The notes below the pieces were generated by a model. It did not search any database. It was given only the letters and a program-made list of their open reading frames with translations, and was not told the origin of the DNA. A DNA stretch of 37,957 nt, taken from assembly GCA_024224595.1 (NCBI GenBank), contig JAAENI010000405.1, positions 1-37,957 on the forward strand, in the 5' to 3' direction. Shown here in pieces: positions 1 through 10,063 of this stretch. The position numbers and the translations under genes were made by a program. Each line of letters starts with the position of its first letter. Positions within the stretch are counted from its first letter, which is position 1. Source of the stretch: Hyphomicrobiales bacterium. Its GTDB lineage: Bacteria > Pseudomonadota > Alphaproteobacteria > Rhizobiales > Rhizobiaceae.

Positions 1-37
1 ATTCATGAATATTCATGATCATTTATCCTTGAGAAGA

Positions 38-1051
<1,014 letters not shown>

Positions 1052-1205
1052 CTAGTGGGAAAATGTATAATGTCCTTCCAATGATTTCACAATAAGTAAA
1101 TAATTTTATTTAATTAATACAACATGTTAATAGAATATAAATTACGTGTACGTAAGATAACATGTAGTTATTGTTGATTTATCAAAAGCTTGCAGGGCAC
1201 CTATT

Positions 1206-2357
1206 TCAAAATATCGAATGGGAAGAATTGTATTCTTTTGACTGCATCTCCACCAAACGGGAGGCGGTACGTGCAAATTCAAAATTCTCCCTGCCGCTTT
1301 CTGCGCGATATAGTGATTCAGGAGGTCCCTCTGCAGAGGCTATCAAATGGCAGTGATTGTCGTACAGCACATCGATCAGAAGAATAAGGCGTTTGGCTTC
1401 GTTGCGATCAGCTGAAGCCAATATTGGAATTTCATCAATCATGATGCTTTTATAACGGTTTGCGATTGCAAGAAAATCTGCTGCGCCTCGCGGTTCACGG
1501 CACAATTGGTCAAAATGAAATCGAGCGACACCACAGGCTGTGCGTGACACATCGATTTTTCGGCCCTTTAGGTTAATAATATCAAGCCTGGGCTCACTAT
1601 CATCGGTGAGTAAATTCCAAACCTGATTCATAGTACGGTCCGAATGCTCGTTGAGCGGATATGAATAGAGTTTGCCTACCGGCAGTTTGAACAGGCGATA
1701 ATCGGTGATTGAAACCAGTTCATGGACATCCATCCTGGAAAGGATCAGGTCAATAAATGGGAAAAATAATTGCCGGTTCAAACCGTCAGCATATAATTCT
1801 TGAGGTGGCATATTTGAAGTGGCGACAATGGTCGTGCCTTCATCAAATAGTACCTTGAAAAGGCGGCCAAGCAGCATTGCATCAGTAATATCGGATACAG
1901 CAAATTCATCAAAACAAAGTAATTTCGATTTTGCTGCCAGTATTTTCCCGACTGGAATTACCGGATCTTCCTGATTTGAATTGCCTGCGGCAAATAATTT
2001 ACGTTGTTCATGTATGAGTTGATGGGATTCCTGCATAAAACTATTGAAATGTATGCGCCGTTTGGGAGCGATGTTGGCTGCGTCAAAAAACATGTCCATA
2101 AGAAAAGACTTGCCACGACCAACGCCCCCCCAAATATAGAGTCCGTCTTTGCCTGGGTTTTCTGCCGACTTTTTGCCAAAAAGCCAACCCAGTGAACTGG
2201 ATTTTGAAGAAAGGCGTTTTGTATCCAGTTTGGTAATCAATTGATCAAGCTGTCTTACCAGTTTAATCTGTGCCGGGTCATTTTGCAGGTTGCCTGATAA
2301 AACATGTTCATCATACGCTTGATGCACGGGTCCAAGAGAATCAAGATCAATGGTCAA
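1206..2357 (-). CDS. zapE: Cell division protein ZapE (AFG1-like ATPase)
   Basis: A 383-residue P-loop ATPase of the AFG1/ZapE family, which in E. coli associates with the Z-ring and influences FtsZ bundling, and in mitochondria (Afg1/Lace1) takes part in protein quality control. The Walker A motif is GGVGRGKS (about residues 77-84) and Walker B is LLCFDEFAVSD (about 146-156), followed by the sensor segment VATSNMPPQELY. All are family hallmarks and the length is typical. A GGAGA ribosome binding site precedes the ATG. It sits upstream of mdh on the same strand, an arrangement I recall from other Alphaproteobacteria. Its role in this organism is inferred only from the family. Confidence 0.95.
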   Translation of the reverse strand: MTIDLDSLGPVHQAYDEHVLSGNLQNDPAQIKLVRQLDQLITKLDTKRLSSKSSSLGWLFGKKSAENPGKDGLYIWGGVGRGKSFLMDMFFDAANIAPKRRIHFNSFMQESHQLIHEQRKLFAAGNSNQEDPVIPVGKILAAKSKLLCFDEFAVSDITDAMLLGRLFKVLFDEGTTIVATSNMPPQELYADGLNRQLFFPFIDLILSRMDVHELVSITDYRLFKLPVGKLYSYPLNEHSDRTMNQVWNLLTDDSEPRLDIINLKGRKIDVSRTACGVARFHFDQLCREPRGAADFLAIANRYKSIMIDEIPILASADRNEAKRLILLIDVLYDNHCHLIASAEGPPESLYRAESGRENFEFARTASRLVEMQSKEYNSSHSIF

Positions 2358-2396
2358 TTTGGTCTAATCTCCATAACGATCCGGCATGGAAATGAT

Positions 2397-2966
2397 TTAG
2401 CGGACGAAACTGACCGCCTCACCGCTGGCTGTGCGACCATCATAGCGACCAGTTTGTTTGGCAAAAAGACGGGCAATTTCATTACCTGATTGATCAACCA
2501 GTACAACGGTTTGATCCTTTACGTCCCAAGCATTAACAGCCTGCATTTCCTGTGATACACATTTACGTGTCGCTGCTCTGTATCCCCCGGACCATTTGGT
2601 AAACGCAAGTATAATTCTACAATCAAGTCCATCGGTCGGAACCTGCCATGAACCAGCGAGCGCTTCCCGGGAAATTTTGATGCTTGAGCTGTCCTGGTTT
2701 GAGTTCGCGGTAACTTGTACGTTTTGGGCTTCTTTTTGATTTTCGGGAGTCGTTGGGGCACTGGCCAACGATTGTTCGGTGGGGGGTTGCTGATTGGAAT
2801 TGACTGGCGGTAATTGGTTAGATGATACCCGCTCGGCTGGTGTTGATGGCAGAGCACGAGGCGGAGCAACTGGTGTTATCGAGTTGAGAGATCGGTTGCA
2901 ACCGCTGAGCACTGCACCGACTACCAAAAATCCTGCTATGATAAATAGACTGTTTTTCTTAGCCAT
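2397..2966 (-). CDS. Inh/AprI-Omp19 family protease-inhibitor-like lipoprotein
   Basis: A 189-residue predicted outer-membrane lipoprotein. A hydrophobic signal segment (about residues 7-20) ends in the lipobox LSGC, giving lipidated Cys23. A Pro/Ser/Gln-rich linker (about 25-95) follows. The C-terminal domain (about 98-189) has the features of the AprI/Inh beta-barrel inhibitor family: ALAGSWQV, DGLDCRIILAFTKW, a second Cys in RKCVSQEM, and GNEIARLFAKQTGRYDG. Brucella Omp19 is the best known alphaproteobacterial relative and inhibits proteases, so a periplasmic or surface protease-inhibitor role is plausible but not demonstrated. The ATG has a strong GGAGGG site. The gene lies 39 bp upstream of zapE on the same strand. 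Confidence 0.82.
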   Translation of the reverse strand: MAKKNSLFIIAGFLVVGAVLSGCNRSLNSITPVAPPRALPSTPAERVSSNQLPPVNSNQQPPTEQSLASAPTTPENQKEAQNVQVTANSNQDSSSIKISREALAGSWQVPTDGLDCRIILAFTKWSGGYRAATRKCVSQEMQAVNAWDVKDQTVVLVDQSGNEIARLFAKQTGRYDGRTASGEAVSFVR

Positions 2967-3170
2967 ATGCCCGCCCTCCGATGGCGGTATTGAATTTCAT
3001 GCTAATATCATTTAAGGCGTATAAGCTGCAAATGAGGCAAAATTCATGACTCATTATGGTGAACAATGTCTAAATATTAGGTAAACAATGAATAAAACCA
3101 ACAAATAAATTCTGGAATTTGCCGTTGGCAGTCATACGGCATGATATCTAGTCTAATTACGGCACCAACA

Positions 3171-3193
3171 GGTCTGAATAAATAAATCAGACC
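3171..3193 (-). terminator. Stem-loop just downstream of rppH
   Basis: A perfect 7-bp inverted repeat (GGTCTGA / TCAGACC) with a 9-nt AT loop starts 5 nt after the rppH stop codon. No U-tract follows on the minus strand, so it is not a canonical Rho-independent terminator. It could be a weak terminator or a 3'-end stabilising hairpin for the long rplU-to-rppH gene block. Confidence 0.35.
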
Positions 3194-3198
3194 GTATG

Positions 3199-3732
3199 CT
3201 ATTTCGTCAGATATTGGAAGGCGTTTACCACTTGTTCGTAAACCTGGCGTTTGAATTTTACAATACGTAATGGTAACTCGTGAATGTCAACCCATTGCCA
3301 CTGGTCAAATTCTATCGGCGCTCCCTCTGGCGGGTGTGTAATGTTAATTTCGGATTCACTACCCTCAAAACGAAATGCAAACCATTTTTGGGTTTGACCG
3401 CGATATTTACCTTTTAGTGCCGTGCCAACTAAATCTGCAGGCAAATCATAGTTCAACCATTCTGGAGCTTCAGCTAAAAGAGAAGCGGTTTTTATCCCCG
3501 TTTCTTCCCATAGTTCGCGTTTTGCGGCTAGTAGCGGTTTTTCACCTTTCTCAATTCCACCTTGAGGCATCTGCCAGCGCTTGCCATCACTGGCTTTGAA
3601 TTCATCATTGAAAATAGCAGGTCGGTGCCCCATCCAGATTTTATTTTCTCTGTTAAGTACCATTATTCCTACACATTTGCGGTAGGTAAGTGCTGATAAT
3701 TGGGATTTTCTCATGATAAACGATCTAGGCAT
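3199..3732 (-). CDS. rppH: RNA pyrophosphohydrolase RppH (Nudix)
   Basis: Removes pyrophosphate from the 5' triphosphate of mRNA and so starts RNA decay. The 177-residue product carries a complete Nudix box GX5EX7REUXEEXGU in [20 protein letters not shown] followed by TGI (about residues 58-80). It also has the RppH-type entry [18 protein letters not shown] and the substrate loop with WQMPQGG. Homologues usually begin shortly before this CVGIM strand; both the first ATG and the one six codons later lack a good ribosome binding site, so the exact start is uncertain. It is the last gene of the envC-ctpA-yibQ-rppH block, an order I recall as common in Hyphomicrobiales. Confidence 0.94.
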   Translation of the reverse strand: MPRSFIMRKSQLSALTYRKCVGIMVLNRENKIWMGHRPAIFNDEFKASDGKRWQMPQGGIEKGEKPLLAAKRELWEETGIKTASLLAEAPEWLNYDLPADLVGTALKGKYRGQTQKWFAFRFEGSESEINITHPPEGAPIEFDQWQWVDIHELPLRIVKFKRQVYEQVVNAFQYLTK

Positions 3733-3879
3733 TTTGGTTTAGATTGAACCATTTGATGCCAGTCAAATCAGTTCACTTTGATAAGCATCGACCGTAGCGT
3801 GATGTTGTTATTCGAGCAAGGGTTGTCACGAAACAGGTTTGAAAAATGGGGCAAATGATTCAATCAAGTCACACGTGCC

Positions 3880-5052
3880 TTAGCCTTTGGGTTCGTAGGC
3901 AATGGCAGATACCGGCGTAATTTCGAGTCCGCGTTTTTTGGCGTTTTTTAGGTATTTTGCTATCTGAGAAATTGTTTCAGGAAAAGCAGTTGCAACGCCG
4001 ATTGCCAATCCGGTACGTTTGGCTAATCCTTCAAGTTTTTTCAAATTTTTTGCGATTGCTGAACGTGAGCGAAGTGAATCAATGGTCAAATGAGCGCGAG
4101 CGTAGGGCAAGCCGGTAGTTTTAGATACGGATTTGGTAATCGAATTACGTGTGGATCCATCATCAACAAACATCAATCCCCGATCTGAAAGTTCCTCAAA
4201 TATAGGGGTCAACGCCTCTGGAGAAGTTAACATTTTACCTCCCAAATAATTCATAACACCCACATAGTTAGTTATTCGACCCAGGGACCAACGCAATTCT
4301 CGTTGATTTTTGTTTTCTTTGGTACTTGCCAACAATGAGTGTTCACCGGCGTTGACCTGAGGATAGCCAAAAGGTTCCATTGGTATCTGCATCAATATTT
4401 CGTGCCCGGCCTTCCTGGCAGCCAGCATCCACCTTGACAGGCTGTTTCCATAGGGAGCGAATGCAAATGTAACGCCGGAAGGCAGTGTTTCGATTGCCTG
4501 ATTTGTGCTGGTTTGTGATATGCCAAGACCGCCAACAATGATAACAATTCTTGCAATACCAAAGTTTCCTTCGGTGTCGGGTTGACGAGAATAAACATCC
4601 AGGGCACGTAGCCCATCTGCGGACTTTATTGGTAACTGGCCAACAGAAGTTTTTTCGATCAGTTCCGGATCAGGCAAATGAGCCAGGATTTGCCTCCCTG
4701 CCACAGAGTCTGGTCTCTTTCTTGGAACTATTTCGGGGATTTCTAAGCTATCAGGTGCATTTAATTCCTGAATTCCCGGGGCGTTATTATCTATTGGTAA
4801 ATCCGGGCGTTTTCGGATGGTGTTTTTTTGATTTTGCGATGCCGAAGGTGAAATATTTTTGGCCTCAATATCGGTTGCGGTAGGCTGTTCATTTTGGGTA
4901 GGTTTATCGGAGAAAAATAATTCTCGAGTCGCAAATCCAAGAAATACTGCCAGTAACATACATCCAGCAAATATCCCAAAACTAACAATACCCATGCGCT
5001 TTTTTGCGGATGGATTTGGCTTCCCCAGAGGTCGATCGAGATTTCCGGCCAC
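3880..5052 (-). CDS. Divergent polysaccharide deacetylase family protein (YibQ/DUF610)
   Basis: A 390-residue protein with a short cytosolic N-terminus, one membrane anchor (about residues 20-41, IVSFGIFAGCMLLAVFLGFA) and a low-complexity linker. A NodB-like barrel domain follows (about 165-388), with IARIVIIVGGLG, VTFAFAPYGNSL, EILMQIPMEPFGYPQ, VGVMNYLGGKML, LMFVDDGST and TGLAIGVATAFPET. These match the divergent polysaccharide deacetylase family, which lacks the full metal site of classical deacetylases. The substrate is unknown; adjacency to envC and the periplasmic protease ctpA suggests a cell-envelope role, which is inference. It probably faces the periplasm. Confidence 0.88.
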   Translation of the reverse strand: MAGNLDRPLGKPNPSAKKRMGIVSFGIFAGCMLLAVFLGFATRELFFSDKPTQNEQPTATDIEAKNISPSASQNQKNTIRKRPDLPIDNNAPGIQELNAPDSLEIPEIVPRKRPDSVAGRQILAHLPDPELIEKTSVGQLPIKSADGLRALDVYSRQPDTEGNFGIARIVIIVGGLGISQTSTNQAIETLPSGVTFAFAPYGNSLSRWMLAARKAGHEILMQIPMEPFGYPQVNAGEHSLLASTKENKNQRELRWSLGRITNYVGVMNYLGGKMLTSPEALTPIFEELSDRGLMFVDDGSTRNSITKSVSKTTGLPYARAHLTIDSLRSRSAIAKNLKKLEGLAKRTGLAIGVATAFPETISQIAKYLKNAKKRGLEITPVSAIAYEPKG

Positions 5053-5217
5053 CTATACAGCCCCAAATATATCGCAATTTTTCTTTAGGACAGGTACAAT
5101 CTTCCAATTACTGTTGTTACCAACATCCATGAATGAATAAACAATATCAGTTATTTGAAGGAACATTTTGGTTGATCAGATAGCTGCCTGTTGTTTGATA
5201 AATCGGTTTTTTCGAGT

Positions 5218-5252
5218 CATTCGGCCAGTGGCTTACTGCCACCGGCCGAATG
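5218..5252 (-). terminator. Strong hairpin in the ctpA-yibQ gap
   Basis: A 15-bp stem (5218-5232 against 5238-5252) with a single mismatch and the loop TTACT sits in the 247-bp space between ctpA and the next minus-strand gene. The arms are GC-rich (core TCGGCC/GGCCGA). On the minus strand it is followed by an A-rich rather than a T-rich stretch, so a Rho-independent terminator is not certain. An RNA-processing or mRNA-stability hairpin between cistrons fits equally well. Confidence 0.4.
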
Positions 5253-5299
5253 ATAATAATTTCGCCATTTTGGTACATCACTAAATCGGTGGTGAACTG

Positions 5300-6640
5300 C
5301 TAACCATCCTTTTTGGGCTCGGTGGCATTTGGATTTGGTGGAAAAGCTGCATGTTCTTTTGCTCCTCGCAGCAAGTCCATTGCATAGCCAAGCTGAAGGT
5401 CATCTTTCGTTTCTGGTGGCACATAGGCAATTGACCCTGAGCCATCTTTATCTTCCTCGGCTCCCGTAATATGGCCGCGAAGTTTTGATTCGCCACGTGC
5501 TTCAATCCGACCTTTCAGTTCGTCTGGCACTGGTTGATTGACTTTGATATCTGGTTGAATGCCCTTACCCTGAATGGAAGTGCCTGATGGTGTATAATAT
5601 AAGGCAGTTGTTAAACGAAGTGCTCCGTTGGATCCCAGTGGGATGATCGTTTGAACCGAACCTTTGCCAAATGAGCGCGTACCCAAAATTGTAGCGCGCT
5701 TGTGATCTTGCAATGCGCCTGCAACAATTTCCGAGGCGCTGGCAGATCCCCCATTGACCAAAACAATAACCGGCTTGCCCCCGGTTGAATCGCCTGGGCG
5801 GGCTGAATACCGGCGGGTCTCGTCAGCATTGCGTCCACGTGTGGAAACAATTTCCCCACGATCAAGAAAAGTATCAGATACACTAATGGCCTGGTCAAGA
5901 AGGCCGCCGGGATTGAGGCGAAGATCAAGTATAAAGCCTTTTAGTTTGTCGTCGCCAACTTTTTTTCTGATTTTTTTGACTGCTTTATTCAAACCGTCAA
6001 AGGTTTGTTCAGAAAAACTGGATATTCGAATATAACCAATGTCCCCTCCTTCGATACGATGATGAACTGCCCGCACTTTGATAATAGCCCGAATAATAGT
6101 GATATCGATGGGCTTTTCTGCGCCTTCACGCAAAACAGTGATGACAATGGGTGTATTCACCGGCCCCCGCATTTTTTCGACGGCATTTGACAGGCTAAGG
6201 CCTCGTACGTTTTCGCCATCAATTTTGGATATAAGATCGCCAGCCAAAACGCCGGCTTTTGAGGCAGGAGTATCATCGATGGGCGTGACTACCTTGATCA
6301 ATTCTTTTTCCATTGTCACTTCAATGCCAAGACCGCCAAACTCACCGCGGGTCTGAACCCTCATGCTATCAAAATCTTTGGCGGTCAGGTAACTGGAGTG
6401 AGGATCAAGGGAAGACAACATTCCATTGATTGCGTTCTCAACCAGATCTTGCTCTTTCGGCTCTTTTACATATTGCGAACGAACACGTTCAAAAATGTCA
6501 CCAAAAATCGATAATTGCCGATAAGTATCAGCACCTGCAGCATTTGCGATGGAATTATATGTCGAAGCATTCAATATCAGCAATACTGTACTGGCGCCCA
6601 GTAGTGCGCCCATCAACAGAAGTGTAATTCTACGAATCAT
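5300..6640 (-). CDS. ctpA: Carboxy-terminal processing protease CtpA (S41 family)
   Basis: A periplasmic serine protease that cleaves from the C-terminal side of substrates and typically acts on envelope and murein-related proteins. The 446-residue product has an N-terminal signal anchor (about residues 5-25), a helical region with the motif LDPHSSYL (78-85), a PDZ domain (about 98-185, GLGIEV to SKIDG) and the S41 catalytic domain. The predicted nucleophile is Ser301 in GGSASASEI and the general base Lys326 in SFGKGSVQT; the 25-residue spacing equals that in E. coli Prc. The start overlaps the end of envC by 11 bp, and AAGGG precedes the ATG, which implies translational coupling. The neighbour EnvC supports a role in septal murein control. 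Confidence 0.95.
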   Translation of the reverse strand: MIRRITLLLMGALLGASTVLLILNASTYNSIANAAGADTYRQLSIFGDIFERVRSQYVKEPKEQDLVENAINGMLSSLDPHSSYLTAKDFDSMRVQTRGEFGGLGIEVTMEKELIKVVTPIDDTPASKAGVLAGDLISKIDGENVRGLSLSNAVEKMRGPVNTPIVITVLREGAEKPIDITIIRAIIKVRAVHHRIEGGDIGYIRISSFSEQTFDGLNKAVKKIRKKVGDDKLKGFILDLRLNPGGLLDQAISVSDTFLDRGEIVSTRGRNADETRRYSARPGDSTGGKPVIVLVNGGSASASEIVAGALQDHKRATILGTRSFGKGSVQTIIPLGSNGALRLTTALYYTPSGTSIQGKGIQPDIKVNQPVPDELKGRIEARGESKLRGHITGAEEDKDGSGSIAYVPPETKDDLQLGYAMDLLRGAKEHAAFPPNPNATEPKKDG

Positions 6641-7973
6641 TATTCGCCCTTTTTTCTGTGTTAACCTGCCACCAATGTGCAGGATTTATTGGTTCGCCTT
6701 TTCTGCGAAATTCTATAGCTAAAACCGGTCTTGTCAATTCTACATCTATTGTACTAGCACTTGCAATCCTACGCGACCCCATTAAACCAACTGGCTCGCC
6801 GACAAGAACAAATTGACCCAGCCCCACTTCGACTTTTTCCATTCCTGAGAGAACAATATGGTAATCTGATCCTACATTCAAAATTAGTAATTGGCCATAG
6901 GAGCGGAAAGATCCCGAATATACTACCCACCCGTCAGCTGGGGAGATCACCCGGGCGTTGATTCGCGTAGCAATTGCTACACTTGGGGAGGGTTCACCCA
7001 ATTCATCAATGGCGCCAAATTTACGAATTTCCACTCCATTTACGGGTTTGATCAAATGACCTTTGGCATCCGCAAATTTTACAGCGGGACTAATACGCGA
7101 AGTATCAGAAAAATTAGGACGAGAAACTTCCTGGCGCGCATCAGCGATTCGTTTTTTTTGTTGTAGTTTTAATTCTGAATCCGCTTTCTTTGCTGCTTCT
7201 GTAGCTTGCCTGACTGCCTTAATCTCGGTTTCCAGTTTGTTGATTAAGTTTGTCAAATTAGTTGCGCGGGCAGCCAGTTTTGCGGCCTCAATACCCTGAT
7301 CCGCAAGTCTGACACGAGCTCGTCTTGAGCGTTTTTTCTTTTCTTTTATCAGTGCAGAAACACGTTGCTCCTCGGAAGCCTCGCTCTTCAAGTCGTCTTT
7401 CAATTGTGTTCGCTGGTTTGATATTTCCAAACTGAGTTGACGTAACTGTGATAGCTCATCAGATAAAATTTTGGTTTCTGAACGAATCTCTGGAACCACC
7501 GAGCCCAGTAAAATCGCACTTCGTACTGAAATCAAGGCGTCTTGCGGTGTAACCAGCAGAGCGGGTGGAGGGTTTTTGCCCATCATCTGTAACGCAGCCA
7601 GAACTTCGCTTAATAAAGATTTTCGAGTGTTGAGAGAAGCATGTAAATGTTTGTGGTTTTCTTCTAATTCTAAAATTCTGGTACTTATCCGCTGGATTTT
7701 TTGTTCAAGTCTGCGGGAATTTGTCGTGGCAGCGATCAGTTTTTCATTTAGCGCCGCCCGGTCATTGTTTAAAGTAGAAATCTCATCTGCCAGAGTAAGC
7801 TCCTGTTTGGAACTGGCAGATATTTCCTTTTTGATTTCTTCCAATATCTGAGTGGATTTGTAGTGGCGTTCGGTCAGTGATTCCTGGGCGCAAGAAAACC
7901 TTGCAAATACAAATGTGCCCATGGCAATAAGCATAATATGTATCAAATAATGATTGCTTTTGAGTTTCAACAC
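6630..7973 (-). CDS. envC: Murein hydrolase activator EnvC (degenerate LytM/M23 domain)
   Basis: A 447-residue secreted coiled-coil protein. A signal peptide (about residues 1-29, ending ARFSCAQ) is followed by long coiled coils (about 35-115 and 165-285) and a C-terminal LytM/M23 fold (about 315-435: VEIRKFGAIDELG, VYSGSFRSYGQLLIL, VGLGQFVLVGEPVG). The metal ligands of active M23 peptidases are largely absent (the usual HxH is replaced around YHIVLSG), as in EnvC proteins that activate amidases rather than cut murein. The start is a GTG with no obvious ribosome binding site; the next in-frame ATG is 13 codons later but would shorten the signal peptide, so I keep the GTG. It is upstream of, and overlaps, ctpA. 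Confidence 0.92.
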   Translation of the reverse strand: MLKLKSNHYLIHIMLIAMGTFVFARFSCAQESLTERHYKSTQILEEIKKEISASSKQELTLADEISTLNNDRAALNEKLIAATTNSRRLEQKIQRISTRILELEENHKHLHASLNTRKSLLSEVLAALQMMGKNPPPALLVTPQDALISVRSAILLGSVVPEIRSETKILSDELSQLRQLSLEISNQRTQLKDDLKSEASEEQRVSALIKEKKKRSRRARVRLADQGIEAAKLAARATNLTNLINKLETEIKAVRQATEAAKKADSELKLQQKKRIADARQEVSRPNFSDTSRISPAVKFADAKGHLIKPVNGVEIRKFGAIDELGEPSPSVAIATRINARVISPADGWVVYSGSFRSYGQLLILNVGSDYHIVLSGMEKVEVGLGQFVLVGEPVGLMGSRRIASASTIDVELTRPVLAIEFRRKGEPINPAHWWQVNTEKRANNDS

Positions 7974-8342
7974 TTGAATATTATTTCTGGTTTCTAGAGT
8001 ATTTTCGATAAGATCTGAACCGCTTGATACCCATCATTGGTTTACTCAGCCAGGCGCGGGGTGCCGCGCGATGCCCTAACATCTGTCTATCGATTCAATG
8101 TAACCATGAAAAGCTCTAAGCTTTGAAATTATCTCCACCAACCCTATAACCTTGTCCCAATCATGACATATGCGACAGCAATTCTAATTATGGGGAAAAT
8201 ATTCCAACGAAGTCAGAAATTGCATAAAAAATTCTGCCGAATACCCTTCAATTGGCTGTATTTGGTGTATTTCTATGAATACTAAGACCCGTCTTTTGAA
8301 CAAGATTCTTATATTTAGAATTGCTGCATATGCAATCTATTC
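7974..8342. other. 369-bp gene-free gap between rlmH and envC
   Basis: No convincing reading frame lies here. The only clear structure is a small GC-rich hairpin at 8054-8069 (GCGCGG, loop GGTG, CCGCGC) in otherwise AT-rich sequence. In relatives rlmH and envC are usually close together. The gap may hold an envC promoter on the minus strand, but I see no promoter good enough to call. Confidence 0.5.
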
Positions 8343-8825
8343 CTACTGACGGTGATAGGGATGGCCGGCTAAAATCGTCATTGCGCGATAGAGCTGCTCT
8401 GCCAACAATATACGAGCAATCTGATGAGGCCAGGTCATAGGTCCAAATCGCACAGAATAACTGGCGTTGTTCAGCAGCTTTTGATCAAGACCATCAGGCC
8501 CTCCTAAAGTCATGATTAATTCCCTGTTTCCCTGATCCCGTTGATGGGCAAGCAATTTGGCAAATCTGGCGCTGGTAAAATCTTTTCCATTTTCATCGAA
8601 TACCATCAAAACAGATTTTTTGTTCTCAATTGGAGAAAGAAGCTCGCCCTCCTGTTGTTTGCGAATTTGAACTAATGAATTCCGAGACTCAGGAAATTCC
8701 TGGTGGGAAATAGATGAAAACCCCAATTTTGCTCCAGATACCTGTGCGCGTTTAAAGTAGCGGGAAAATAGTTCCTGCTCAGGTCCGGTTTTTAGTTTTC
8801 CGATTGCTGATATCTTGAGTTTCAT
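8343..8825 (-). CDS. rlmH: 23S rRNA (pseudouridine1915-N3)-methyltransferase RlmH
   Basis: A SPOUT-class methyltransferase that adds an N3 methyl group to pseudouridine 1915 in helix 69 of 23S rRNA, acting on the assembled 70S ribosome. The 160-residue length is typical. The start MKLKISAIGKLK, the strand VLMVFDENGKDFTS, the AdoMet-binding knot loop MTLGGPDGL (about residues 104-112) and the C-terminal LAGHPYHRQ are family hallmarks. It follows rsfS with a 30-bp gap on the same strand, the usual rsfS-rlmH pair. Confidence 0.97.
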   Translation of the reverse strand: MKLKISAIGKLKTGPEQELFSRYFKRAQVSGAKLGFSSISHQEFPESRNSLVQIRKQQEGELLSPIENKKSVLMVFDENGKDFTSARFAKLLAHQRDQGNRELIMTLGGPDGLDQKLLNNASYSVRFGPMTWPHQIARILLAEQLYRAMTILAGHPYHRQ

Positions 8826-8855
8826 TTCATATCAACCACAACTGTAATTGTAATA

Positions 8856-9341
8856 TCAATTTGGCTTGTCGCCTTCAGATGTTTTGGACTGTGAAGCAAT
8901 GGGTAGCATCCACATTTTTTCCAGATTGTAGAAATCTCGAACCTCCGGACGAAACAAATGAACAATAACATCGCCGATATCGATCAGAACCCAATCACCA
9001 TTTTGTTGCCCCTCTATTCGAGGTGTTGTGACCCCGGCTTCTTTGAGGTCACGGAGCAATTGGCTGGCAATGGCACCGACGTGGCGGTGAGAGCGGCCGG
9101 AGGCGATGATCATGTAATCGCCAATTGAAGATTTCTCTGAAATATTGATTGGCTGGATTTGCTCCGCCTTGGTATTTTCCAGGCTGGTGATTGCCAGCGA
9201 ATAAACATCCTCAACAGAATTAGTTTCTGCACTGGATGATTTGGAGGAAGCTGTGGGTTCACTTCCTTTTTGCACTAAATTAGACAGATTGTCCTCTTGA
9301 TATGAGTTGCGTGATTCAAAAGCATTAATTGTAGGATACAT
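8856..9341 (-). CDS. rsfS: Ribosomal silencing factor RsfS
   Basis: Binds ribosomal protein L14 and blocks subunit joining when nutrients are limiting. The 161-residue product carries the RsfS/DUF143 domain at about residues 44-150, with YSLAITSLENTKAEQIQPIN, DYMIIASGRSHRHVGAIA, GVTTPRIEGQQNGDWVLIDIGDVIVHLF and REFYNLEKMW-like REVRDFYNLEKMW. About 43 Ser/Thr/Asn-rich residues precede the domain; the first ATG has an AGGG site, so I keep this start. The neighbours nadD and rlmH are the usual ones. Confidence 0.95.
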   Translation of the reverse strand: MYPTINAFESRNSYQEDNLSNLVQKGSEPTASSKSSSAETNSVEDVYSLAITSLENTKAEQIQPINISEKSSIGDYMIIASGRSHRHVGAIASQLLRDLKEAGVTTPRIEGQQNGDWVLIDIGDVIVHLFRPEVRDFYNLEKMWMLPIASQSKTSEGDKPN

Positions 9342-9412
9342 GATTCCCTGCTTGGATGGTAGTCTTCTGTCTGTTTGGATATGAGACTAAAATAGTTCTA
9401 TTACAATAATTG

Positions 9413-10042
9413 CTATTTAATACCATCACGTATTTGCGTTGAAGATAAAAATAGTCTGCGCGCGTGGATAAATGTCCATGCTGGCGCATCAGAATCGGCA
9501 AGAACAATGCTGTCGCTCTCATCCATTCGATATTTTGCCAGAAAATGTGTCGCTGACGTCGAATTGGGGATTGCAGTGGAATCTGGTCGGTCAATTATTG
9601 CCAGTGGCAATGATTGTACTATGTCGTGCCATCGATCCCATTTATGAAAATTGGCAAGATTGTCAGCCCCCATCACCCAGACGAATTTCGCAGTAGGTCG
9701 ACGTTGCTTCAGCAGGCTTATTGTATCAGCGGAATATCTGAAATTATATGAAGCTTCAAATGCTGTCACTTTGATGGCGGGATGACGGGCAATACACTGG
9801 CACTGTAACAGTCTTTCTTTGAGGTCGGGCAGGTTATTTTGTTGCTTTAAGGGATTACCTGGTGTCACCAACCACCATAACTGGTCAAGTCGCAATTTTC
9901 TGATTGCCGTCAGACTAACATGTAGATGGCCTCGATGTGGAGGGTTAAAAGAGCCTCCAAACAGACCAATCCTCAACCCGCGGGATGCTGGTGGAATTTG
10001 AAATGGGTCTCTGTCCTTAGAAGGCTGATTGAATGTAATCAT
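9413..10042 (-). CDS. nadD: Nicotinate-nucleotide adenylyltransferase NadD
   Basis: Transfers AMP from ATP to nicotinate mononucleotide, making deamido-NAD in NAD biosynthesis. The 209-residue product has the nucleotidyltransferase signature GLFGGSFNPPHRGHLHVS (about residues 26-43, including the HxGH-type motif), LWWLVTPGNPLK, the central WVMGADNLANFHKW, and the C-terminal SSTQIRDGI that corresponds to the ISSTxxR motif. The protein stops soon after that motif, a little shorter than some homologues. It follows proA with a 21-bp gap. Confidence 0.96.
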   Translation of the reverse strand: MITFNQPSKDRDPFQIPPASRGLRIGLFGGSFNPPHRGHLHVSLTAIRKLRLDQLWWLVTPGNPLKQQNNLPDLKERLLQCQCIARHPAIKVTAFEASYNFRYSADTISLLKQRRPTAKFVWVMGADNLANFHKWDRWHDIVQSLPLAIIDRPDSTAIPNSTSATHFLAKYRMDESDSIVLADSDAPAWTFIHARRLFLSSTQIRDGIK

Positions 10043-10063
10043 GAAAGGGTCTCGAACAATCCA

